Of a DNA stretch of 64,000 bases, positions 28,677-35,518 are shown in pieces. Within the stretch, counting starts at the first letter, position 1. Each line of letters begins with the position of its first letter. The notes beneath the pieces were generated by a model. It was not told the origin of the DNA. It did not search any database and saw only the letters and a program-made list of their open reading frames with translations. This DNA is from UMGS172 sp045578845 (GTDB lineage Bacteria; Bacillota; Clostridia; Oscillospirales; Acutalibacteraceae): the NCBI GenBank assembly GCA_045578845.1, contig JAZNLA010000004.1:62001-126000 (forward strand), written 5' to 3'. The position numbers were made by a program, and so were the translations under genes.

Positions 28677-29282
28677 TTACCCGATTACTTTTTTATGATA
28701 ATTTTTATCACCGCAATTAGGACATTTCATTTTTCTGTTTCTTAATTTGTGCATAGACAAAAGTACAGTCTTATAGTCGGGTACATATTTATAATGGCAA
28801 TGCTGACATTCATAAAATCCCGCTACCTGTTCAATCCATATTGCATAGCCAATACCAATAACAAACGGGATAAAGCCTGCCGTCATCAATACTATTCGCC
28901 AAAAGGCATCCATTTGGGCAAAAGAAGCCACAAACACACAGGCTAACAGAATAACGGAAACCAGTATTCCGATAAATATTTCAATACGCAGTAATAGTTT
29001 GTCTTTCTGTTCTCTTTCTTTGACCATTTCGAGTAGTTTTTGTTCAGCATTTTCGTTGTAATTTGTCATTTCAATGACCTCCCCACATAATAATTCGTTT
29101 ACACTGATTTGAAGCTCGGCACACAGGTCAAGCATCAAGGATGAGTCAGGCATACCTTTACCAGTTTCCCATTTCGAAATTGCTCTATCGGTAATGCCTA
29201 ATTTTTCGGCTAATTGCATTTGCGTTAAATTTCCAAGTTTTCTTCGCTCTGCAATAAATCTGCCGATTTTAATTTGGTCCAT
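28677..29282 (-). CDS. XRE-family regulator with two membrane segments and a zinc ribbon
   Basis: The 201-residue protein starts with a Cro/CI-type helix-turn-helix (about 8-62, with MQLAEKLGITDRAISKWETG). Two hydrophobic segments follow at about 98-122 and 127-150, then a C-terminal zinc-ribbon-like tail with Cys159/Cys162 and Cys187/Cys190. This tethers a DNA-binding domain to the membrane, and the Cys pairs may sense metal or redox state; both are inferences. The ATG at 29282 follows AAAGGAGGAAACACA; the open frame extends 18 codons further but without a binding site. The gene lies between the EF-G-like gene and the accessory patch. Confidence 0.82.
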   Translation of the reverse strand: MDQIKIGRFIAERRKLGNLTQMQLAEKLGITDRAISKWETGKGMPDSSLMLDLCAELQISVNELLCGEVIEMTNYNENAEQKLLEMVKEREQKDKLLLRIEIFIGILVSVILLACVFVASFAQMDAFWRIVLMTAGFIPFVIGIGYAIWIEQVAGFYECQHCHYKYVPDYKTVLLSMHKLRNRKMKCPNCGDKNYHKKVIG

Positions 29283-29542
29283 TGTGTTTCCTCCTTTCTT
29301 GACATCAGTATAGACTTGTGGGGTGTTGAAGTACACATACCAACCGTTGAGTGGGGTGCCAACGATTAGTTGAGTTATAAAAATTCCGATTTGTCTAACT
29401 ATAATTATATCATATTACGCACCAAATTGAAAGAGGTGCGGATATTTTCTTTATATCGCCCCTCCGGCTCGTTTTAAGCGGTTCTTTGTTCTACGTGAGG
29501 AAAGATACCCCTAAAACTCAAAACGGGCAATTCCGGGCAATT
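29283..29542. promoter_or_regulatory. Upstream region of the XRE regulator with paired GTGGGGTG boxes
   Basis: A minus-strand TATAAT (29404-29409) is a likely -10 with a poor -35. Between it and the start codon two copies of GTGGGGTG (29318-29325 and 29351-29358, plus strand) are 33 bp apart, about three helical turns, so they could be operator half sites. The part from 29430 to 29542 holds no gene I recognise; it contains a short CGGGCAATT direct repeat (about 29524-29541). Confidence 0.45.
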
Positions 29543-30092
29543 TTAGAGCATTCCAAAGTGTTTGAATGCTTCCTCTATTGCCTTTTCTTTTTCCGGTGGG
29601 CATTTAGGCACTCTGTGTCCCTCTTTGCCCTTGTTGTAGTTTTCCCTTTTCTCAAAACCGTGTTTTTCTTTTATTTGTGCTATGTTGAGAGAGGAAACAC
29701 ATAAACCGTATTTATCTTTGATGTATCTCTAAATCCTTTTCGGGTACAGCACGATAACCCTTTTTCATTGCGACCGGAGGATATTCGTTGACTCGTTTGC
29801 CAGGTGCCTGTCTGAGTTTGGATGCTGCCTCAATGATGGTATCTTTTAATTGGTTGATACTTGCCTCTGCCTCGTTTTCCAATATCTGTTCTCGCTCATC
29901 AATATGGGTCTCTCTTGCATCTAGTGCCCTTTCTCTCTCGGTGAGCTCTTGGTTCGCTCCGGCAATCCTTTTGTTCTCAATATGGATTCTTGCATGTCTC
30001 GTGTAAAACCTGGTGATACTGAGTTTGAGGTTCAGAGGATAACATTCTCCGATTTTATGAAATTCATGAACATTCCTCGTGGAGGCAAACAA
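29543..30092 (-). pseudogene. Broken gene: coiled-coil fragment joined to an RlmD-type C-terminal tail
   Basis: Two overlapping frames belong together. The first (30092 to 29712) encodes a charged helix of coiled-coil character, with ELTERERALDARE and IDEREQILENEAEA, then a KRVNEYPPVAMKKGY linker. The second (29728 to 29543) gives 61 residues that align well with the last residues of RlmD, sharing VSSL-IAQ, RENYN, CPPEKEKAI and EAFKHFGM. The frames meet at about 29728 with a shift, and a stop lies directly upstream of the second frame, so no intact protein spans both. The 5' end of the first frame overlaps the LRR gene and has no clear ribosome binding site. It looks like the remains of a longer protein that carried the same tail as RlmD; its identity is not known to me. 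Confidence 0.6.
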
Positions 30093-30604
30093 TATAGTAA
30101 AATATACGAGAGCATGTCTTTTTGTGACTCGTCTTTGACTTCGTCAGCAATCATAGATTGCTTCCTTGCAAAGACACAAGTCAAGTTTGTACAATCTCCG
30201 AAAGTATAAGGACTAATAGAAGTAACACTATCCGGAATTGTAATGCTTTTCAAATTTGTACAACCTCGAAAAGTATTACTGCCTATGTTTGTGACACCAT
30301 TGCCGATTACTACATCCGTTAGCTCACTACAATAAATAAAAGTGCTACCATCAATACTTGTGACACTATCTGGGATTATGATGTTTTTTAGATTATGGCA
30401 ACAATAAAAAGTCATATAACCAATACTTGTAATCTTATACCATTTACCATCGTCACCTTTGAATGCTACAGGAATATATGGTATCTCTCCTGGTAGTTCT
30501 GTGTAATCTATTAAACCAAAATCATCTTTATTGAATGTATATTCTTCATAATGAATTGATGGGTCTAAGTCTTTTATCTCATAAATAAATTGATTAGCAG
30601 TCAT
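30032..30604 (-). CDS. Leucine-rich repeat (BspA-type LRR_5) protein 2
   Basis: The 190-residue protein has an N-terminal domain of about 65 residues (KDLDPSI, LIDYTELP, PYIPVAF, KWYKITS) followed by about three and a half LRR_5 repeats with the IPDSVTSI pattern. No signal peptide or wall anchor is present, unlike classical BspA surface proteins. The ATG at 30604 follows GGAGTGGTAAA. The last 25 residues run into the coiled-coil fragment and look like read-through from a broken junction. It is a diverged duplicate of the LRR gene immediately upstream, with a matching leader. Confidence 0.7.
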   Translation of the reverse strand: MTANQFIYEIKDLDPSIHYEEYTFNKDDFGLIDYTELPGEIPYIPVAFKGDDGKWYKITSIGYMTFYCCHNLKNIIIPDSVTSIDGSTFIYCSELTDVVIGNGVTNIGSNTFRGCTNLKSITIPDSVTSISPYTFGDCTNLTCVFARKQSMIADEVKDESQKDMLSYILLYCLPPRGMFMNFIKSENVIL

Positions 30605-30834
30605 TTTACCACTCCTTTTCTTTTAAGTATGCGGAGTTAGCAAATATAACAATGCATCTAAAAACTTATATTGCACAGGCCTTCAATCTACAAAATTCAC
30701 TCATACCTCTTTTTACTGTACTGTCTGTCATACTTTTGGTGTTGAGATAAAGAGGTCATCCATCCTCTCTCTCAACAAAACCACCTAAAGCGAACCCCCT
30801 CGCCGGAGACGGCGAGGGGGTTTCTTGTCGTTAT
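30605..30834. other. Leader between the two LRR genes
   Basis: No gene is seen here. The 45 bp next to LRR gene 2 resemble the leader of LRR gene 1 (ACCACTCCTTTT-TTTTAAGTATG on the plus strand). The distal part holds the strong hairpin listed separately. Confidence 0.5.
30793..30822. terminator. Strong hairpin behind LRR gene 1 scar
   Basis: A 12-bp GC-rich stem (30793-30804 with 30811-30822) encloses a 6-nt loop. T-rich tracts are weak on both sides, so termination on the minus strand is likely but not certain. Confidence 0.55.
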
Positions 30835-30878
30835 ATGTTTACTTTATCATTCCCAAATGCTTGAATGTCTCAATGATT
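30835..30878 (-). repeat. 44-bp copy of the rlmD 3' end
   Basis: This segment matches 31629-31672, the last codons and stop of rlmD, with 2 differences in 44 positions. In the matching frame it still reads IIETFKHLGMIK-stop. It abuts the stop codon of LRR gene 1 (30880-30882) in a different frame, so it is a scar and not a translated tail. Confidence 0.85.
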
Positions 30879-30879
30879 A

Positions 30880-31551
30880 TTACCTTGCCTCATCGTCTCT
30901 GGAGGGGGCATTTTTTGTTGTTCCTGTGGTGGTGACATCATTTTCAAGGACATCATCTGCAATAGACTTTGATGGTCGCACTATGAGTTTAGTATGTTTG
31001 TCAAAATAAGTTCCTCGTTTTGCTTTTTCCTCTAAATGTTGTGGGATTGTGATGGAGGTGAGACTGGGGCAGTTGCGAAAAGCATTTTCGCTTATGCTCG
31101 TAACACTGTTGCCAATTGTTACACTCGTGAGGGAGATGCATCCTTCGAAAGCACCATAACCTATGCTTGTAACACTGTCGGGGATTTCTATGCTCGTGAG
31201 GGAGGTGCAGTCATAGAAAGCAAAACTGCCAATGCTCGTTACACTGTTAGGAATGTCTATGCTCGTTATATTTTCACAATAACCGAAAGCCCATTTACCT
31301 ATGCTTGTCACACTGTCGGGGATGTTGATACTCGTGAGGGAGGTGCAGTCATAGAAAGCCCATTTACCCATAGATGTAACCTTATACCATTTTTCATTTT
31401 CGTCTTGAAATGCCACTGGGATATATGGTGTTTCCTCTGGTAGTTCGGTATAATCTATCAAATCAAAATCATTTTTACTGAATGTGTAATTTTCATAACG
31501 AATTGATGGGTCTAAATCTTTTATATCATAAACCAATTGTTTAGCAATCAT
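30880..31551 (-). CDS. Leucine-rich repeat (BspA-type LRR_5) protein 1
   Basis: The 223-residue protein has the same N-terminal domain as LRR protein 2 (about 1-62), then five LRR_5 repeats of 23 residues of the form IPDSVTSIG-AF-CTSLTSI, and a Thr/Asp-rich C-terminal linker. There is no signal peptide, so it is probably cytoplasmic; partners are unknown. The ATG at 31551 follows AAAAGGAGTGGTAAAA; 26 further upstream codons are open but run into the rlmD terminator. The gene lies in a unit of about 794 bp bounded by two copies of the rlmD 3' end. Repeats are also near-identical at DNA level, which indicates recent expansion. Confidence 0.8.
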   Translation of the reverse strand: MIAKQLVYDIKDLDPSIRYENYTFSKNDFDLIDYTELPEETPYIPVAFQDENEKWYKVTSMGKWAFYDCTSLTSINIPDSVTSIGKWAFGYCENITSIDIPNSVTSIGSFAFYDCTSLTSIEIPDSVTSIGYGAFEGCISLTSVTIGNSVTSISENAFRNCPSLTSITIPQHLEEKAKRGTYFDKHTKLIVRPSKSIADDVLENDVTTTGTTKNAPSRDDEAR

Positions 31552-31603
31552 TTTTACCACTCCTTTTGTTTTAAGTATGTGGTGTTGGTAAATACGATAA
31601 AAA

Positions 31604-31625
31604 GACCCCTGCCGGAGCAGAGGTC
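31604..31625 (-). terminator. Intrinsic terminator of rlmD
   Basis: A 9-bp stem with one wobble pair (31604-31612 with 31617-31625) is followed on the minus strand by TTTTTATCG, 8 bp after the rlmD stop. Confidence 0.75.
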
Positions 31626-31632
31626 TCAATGT

Positions 31633-33255
31633 TTACTTTATCATTCCAAAATGCTTGAATGCCTCAATGATTGCCTTTTCCTTTTCGGGTGGACAAGTGA
31701 GCTCTTTGCTTTTGCCCTCGCCAATGTTGTAGTTTTCTCTCTCCTTGATTCCGCACTTGTCTTTGGTCTGTGCTATGTAGAGGGAGGAGACCTTCAGACC
31801 GTAGTTTTCAAGAACCCACTCTTTTATCTCCGGATATGTTGCATACCCTGCAAGATTCTTTTTGAGGTCTGCGGTGTGGACGGAGATTTTGATATAATCG
31901 TCGACCTTTTCCCTACTTAATAGAACAACCGTCTCAACATGGCCTGTACGGGGGAACATATCAAAAACCGAAACCTTTTCGGTTTTATATCCCATACTGT
32001 TAAAGATTTTGCAGTCCCTCGCAAGGGTTGCCGAGTCGCACGAAACATAGACTACCCTTTCGGGACAAAAGTCGTTTGCAACTATCTGTAGCAGTTCCTC
32101 TTCACAGCCTTTTCTCGGCGGGTCAAGTATAACAACATCGGGCGATACATTTTGCTCTTTTAATTTTTGTGCCGCAATTTTAGCGTCACCGCAGATAAAC
32201 TCAGTATTATTAAAACCGTTATTTTTAGCGTTTTCCTTAGCATTTTCCACCGCTGCGGGCACTACTTCAACACCGACTATTTTTTTTGCATTTTTAGCCA
32301 TTGAAAGACCGATTGTACCTGCACCGCAATATAAATCAAGCACGGTTTTACCCTTAGTGTCGGCATATTCCGCCGCCTTTTCGTAAAGTTTTTCGGCAAC
32401 CGCGTGGTTTACCTGATAGAAAGACAAAGGCGAAATATTAACCTTAACACCGCATAAAATATCGGCAATATAATCCTTACCGTAAAGGGTGACTATTTCA
32501 TCGCCCAAAATTACATTGGTATCTTTTTTATTGATATTAAGCAAAACCGATTTCAAGTCTTCACCGAAAACCGACTGCATTCTTTTTACAAATTCCTTAC
32601 TTTCGGGCAAACTGTCACCGTTTATAACAAGGCAAACCATCGTTTCACCCGTCACAGCACCCTTCCTTATATAAAGGTGGCGGATTAAACCTTTTTTGGT
32701 ACCTTCGTCATAAGCGGATATATTAAAATCAGTGATAAATTTCTTTAACTCTTTAACTGCCAAACCAAAACTTTCTGATTGCAGCAAACAACGCTCACAG
32801 TCATTTACCCTGTGACTTCTCGGTGAGAAAAAGCCCACTTTAACCTCACCGTCTGCGATTTCTACGGGATACTGTGCTTTATTTCGGTAATGATTGGGAC
32901 TCAAACCGACTATACATTCAAATTCGGGCTCTAAACCTGCAATTCTCAAAAAATTATTTTTAACAACATTTTCCTTGAGTTTCAGTTCCGCACCGTAATC
33001 AAGATGTCTGAAAACACAACCGCCGCACCTTGAATAAACATCACAAGTTTCGGTAATTCTATCTGTAGACGGTGTTATAATTTTTAAAATTTTACCAAAA
33101 GCGTATTTGGTTTTAACCTTTAAAATTTTTACCTCTAATTTGTCGCCGACAGCCGAAAAAGGCACAAAAACTGCCATGTTTTCATACCGTCCCACACCGC
33201 TTCCTTCTAAAGTTACATCGGTAATATTAAGTTCAATAACATCGTTTTTTTTCAT
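31633..33255 (-). CDS. rlmD: 23S rRNA (uracil-5)-methyltransferase, RlmD type, with an extra C-terminal tail
   Basis: The enzyme forms m5U in 23S rRNA using S-adenosylmethionine. The 540-residue protein has an N-terminal TRAM domain (about 1-58), iron-sulfur cysteines in CDVYSRCGGC, the SAM-binding LDLYCGAGTIGLSMA, the LDPPRKG motif and the catalytic Cys near residue 405 in VSCDS. The conserved enzyme ends near residue 448 (RTGHVETVVLL). Residues 451-540 form an additional tail with VSSLYIAQ, RENYN and CPPEKEKAII. Similar extensions are known to me from RlmD-like proteins of gut Clostridia, function unknown. The same tail recurs twice downstream as scars. Whether the target is U1939 or another uridine cannot be told. 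Confidence 0.92.
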   Translation of the reverse strand: MKKNDVIELNITDVTLEGSGVGRYENMAVFVPFSAVGDKLEVKILKVKTKYAFGKILKIITPSTDRITETCDVYSRCGGCVFRHLDYGAELKLKENVVKNNFLRIAGLEPEFECIVGLSPNHYRNKAQYPVEIADGEVKVGFFSPRSHRVNDCERCLLQSESFGLAVKELKKFITDFNISAYDEGTKKGLIRHLYIRKGAVTGETMVCLVINGDSLPESKEFVKRMQSVFGEDLKSVLLNINKKDTNVILGDEIVTLYGKDYIADILCGVKVNISPLSFYQVNHAVAEKLYEKAAEYADTKGKTVLDLYCGAGTIGLSMAKNAKKIVGVEVVPAAVENAKENAKNNGFNNTEFICGDAKIAAQKLKEQNVSPDVVILDPPRKGCEEELLQIVANDFCPERVVYVSCDSATLARDCKIFNSMGYKTEKVSVFDMFPRTGHVETVVLLSREKVDDYIKISVHTADLKKNLAGYATYPEIKEWVLENYGLKVSSLYIAQTKDKCGIKERENYNIGEGKSKELTCPPEKEKAIIEAFKHFGMIK

Positions 33256-33315
33256 AAAATTTGTCCTTTGAATAATTGCAATCAGTCGGTCAACAATAAT
33301 ACTGTAAATAGAGGT

Positions 33316-33364
33316 AAAACTGTCTGTCGCCGCCGCAGATAGTTTTAAATGGGAAACACGGCAG
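33316..33364 (+). promoter_or_regulatory. Structured 5' leader of the DUF378 gene
   Basis: An 11-bp stem with one wobble pair (33316-33326 with 33336-33346) holds a C/G-rich 9-nt loop. CGGC at 33359-33362, just before the ribosome binding site, could pair with GCCG in the loop to form a pseudoknot. I do not recognise it as a known riboswitch class. Confidence 0.45.
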
Positions 33365-33381
33365 GCAGAAAGGAATAAAAT

Positions 33382-33612
33382 ATGTTTGATAAAATTTGCT
33401 TGATACTCACTATTATCGGCTCACTCAACTGGGGCAGTATCGGTTTGTTCCAATTTGATATCGTGGCTTGGGCGTTCGGCGGTCAAGATGCAATAATCAG
33501 CCGTATTATTTACACCGTAATTGCACTTGCAGGTGTTTGGTGTATTTCACTGCTCTTCCGTGATACCGAAGCCGGAGATAGCGACATGACAAGACCTCTC
33601 GGTGCTGAGTAA
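33382..33612 (+). CDS. DUF378 membrane protein (YuzA-like)
   Basis: The 76-residue protein has two hydrophobic segments (about 5-24 and 38-60) joined by a short loop, with the family pattern LTIIGSLNWG, GLFQFD and VYTVIALAGVW-like YTVIALAGVW. That is the DUF378 family, small membrane proteins of unknown function. An AAAGGAATAAAAT ribosome binding site precedes the ATG. It is the only plus-strand gene between 1 and 44 kb and is monocistronic, with its own terminator. Confidence 0.85.
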   Translation: MFDKICLILTIIGSLNWGSIGLFQFDIVAWAFGGQDAIISRIIYTVIALAGVWCISLLFRDTEAGDSDMTRPLGAE

Positions 33613-33616
33613 TCCC

Positions 33617-33646
33617 AAAAGCCGCTAAAAGCGGCTTTTATTTTTT
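33617..33646 (+). terminator. Terminator of the DUF378 gene
   Basis: A 10-bp stem (33617-33626 with 33630-33639) is followed by TTATTTTTT on the plus strand. It overlaps the end of the convergent ygiQ gene and may serve both. Confidence 0.85.
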
Positions 33647-35518
33647 GCCATCCCATCTTCCCTTTGCCCTAAACGGTTTCTTTACAGTTTTTTTCTGTTT
33701 TCCTTTTGTGTTGGTTAAAAGTTTAGGTCCGTTTATAAGACAGTTATGCCCTACGCCTATAAGTTCGGTTCTGCCTGCATTTTTTAAAGCCTTTAAGACA
33801 ATTTGTTTGTTTTCGGGTTTAAAATACTGTAAAAGTGCTCTTTGTTCGGCCTTTTCGGCAGGTGTCTTAGGCACATAAACAGGCTTTAAGGTATAAGGGT
33901 CAAGTTCAGTATAATACATAGCAGTGGAAATTGTACCCGGTGTCGGGTAGAAATCCTGCACCTGTTCGGGCCGCATTTTGTTTTGTTTTAAAAACAGTGC
34001 CAAATCTATAGCATCGATAAGTCGGCACCCCGGGTGGCTCGACATAAGGTACGGTACCAAATACTGTTCTTTTCCGACCTGTTTTGTGATTGTGTAAAAT
34101 TTTGATACAAATTTTTTATAAACCTCAATATGCGGTTTACCCATTTTATCCAAAACAAAGTCGGAGCAATGTTCAGGTGCAACCTTTAACTGACCGCTGA
34201 CATGATGTTGTACAAGTTCTTTAAAAAATTCGTCTGATTTATCTTCTAAAAGGTAGTCAAAGCGTATTCCCGAACGGATAAATACCTTCTTAACACCCTT
34301 GATTTTGCGGATTTTTTTAAGCAAATCAAGATAATCTTTGTGGTCAGCAACAAGATTTTTACAAGGTGTAGGTGCTAAACACTTTTTGCCTTTGCAAAGA
34401 CCGTTTTTTAGTTGTTGTTCGCACGAAACGTGACGGAAGTTTGCGGTAGGTCCGCCGACATCATGAATATACCCTTTAAAATGCAAACTTTTAGTTAAAA
34501 GTTCAACCTCTTTTAAGACCGACTCTTTGCTTCTGACGGCAATTTGTCTGCCTTGGTGATAGGCTATTGAACAAAAATTGCAGGCACCGAAACAGCCTCT
34601 GTTATGGGTGACCGAAAATTCAACCTCGGCTATTGCAGGCACACCGCCTAAAGCCTCATAACTCGGATGATAATACCTTTGATACGGCAGTTCATACACT
34701 TTATCAAGTTCCTTAGTGGTAAGCACCCGCATGGGTTTGTTTTGCACTACATAGCGGTGGCCATGCTTTTGCACAAGACGTTTACCTCTTATTGCGTCCT
34801 GCTCGTCATATTCCACTCTGCAGGCAACGGCATACTTTTCTTTTGAACTTTTTACCTCTTCAAATGACGGCACCGTAAGAGCGTTTATACCCTCGGCATT
34901 ATCGGTCACAAAGACCGTACCGTCTACATTTTTTATTTCGTTTATCGGGTTGCCGTTTTTCAGAAAATCGGCGATTTCTACAATCTGCTTTTCGCCCATA
35001 CCATATATAAGCAGGTCGGCATCACTGTCAATAATAACTGACGGCAAAACCTTATCGGCCCAATAATCATAGTGTGCAAAACGGCGTAGAGACGCCTCTA
35101 CCCCGCCTATTATAAGCGGAATGTCACCGTAAACTCTACGCACCATTTTACTATATGTAACGGTCGCTCGGTCGGGTCTTAGTCCCGCTTTACCGCCGGG
35201 CGAATAGTAATCTTCACTGCGTTTGCGTTTAGCGGCGGTATAGTGCGACACCATTGAGTCAATATTGCCCGCACTTACCAAAAAACCGTATTTCGGACGG
35301 CCGAAAACGGTTATACTTTGGTCATTATTAAAATCGGGCTGTGCTATAATGCCGACTTTATAGCCGGCACTTTCAAGCACACGGGAAATAATCGCAGTAC
35401 CGAATGAAGGATGGTCAACATAGGCGTCGCCCGAAATATAGGCAAAATCAACTTCAGTCCAACCTCTTGCCTCCATATCACTGCGGTTTATGGGTAAAAA
35501 CGAATCAGCCAATCTCAC
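33638..35518 (-). CDS. ygiQ: YgiQ-family radical SAM protein
   Basis: The 626-residue protein has the YgiQ layout: an N-terminal domain with SGDAYVDHPSFG, a radical SAM core with the cluster ligands in NRGCFGACNFCS, and a C-terminal segment with FYPTPGTISTAMYYT that is diagnostic for the family. The substrate is not established. The longest frame starts with GTG at 35518, 14 bp inside the end of ftsK, and a weak AGG lies upstream. A TTG at 35512 is an alternative start, so the first residues are uncertain. Confidence 0.9.
   Translation of the reverse strand: MRLADSFLPINRSDMEARGWTEVDFAYISGDAYVDHPSFGTAIISRVLESAGYKVGIIAQPDFNNDQSITVFGRPKYGFLVSAGNIDSMVSHYTAAKRKRSEDYYSPGGKAGLRPDRATVTYSKMVRRVYGDIPLIIGGVEASLRRFAHYDYWADKVLPSVIIDSDADLLIYGMGEKQIVEIADFLKNGNPINEIKNVDGTVFVTDNAEGINALTVPSFEEVKSSKEKYAVACRVEYDEQDAIRGKRLVQKHGHRYVVQNKPMRVLTTKELDKVYELPYQRYYHPSYEALGGVPAIAEVEFSVTHNRGCFGACNFCSIAYHQGRQIAVRSKESVLKEVELLTKSLHFKGYIHDVGGPTANFRHVSCEQQLKNGLCKGKKCLAPTPCKNLVADHKDYLDLLKKIRKIKGVKKVFIRSGIRFDYLLEDKSDEFFKELVQHHVSGQLKVAPEHCSDFVLDKMGKPHIEVYKKFVSKFYTITKQVGKEQYLVPYLMSSHPGCRLIDAIDLALFLKQNKMRPEQVQDFYPTPGTISTAMYYTELDPYTLKPVYVPKTPAEKAEQRALLQYFKPENKQIVLKALKNAGRTELIGVGHNCLINGPKLLTNTKGKQKKTVKKPFRAKGRWDGKK

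Noticed and set aside
31080..31370. Regularly spaced DNA repeats of about 69 bp resembling a CRISPR-like array.
   Set aside because: They are in-frame codons for the 23-residue LRR repeats of LRR gene 1, with no conserved repeat-spacer pattern.
31036..31443. A plus-strand open frame of 135 codons with repeated units.
   Set aside because: It is the antisense shadow of the LRR repeats and has no ribosome binding site.
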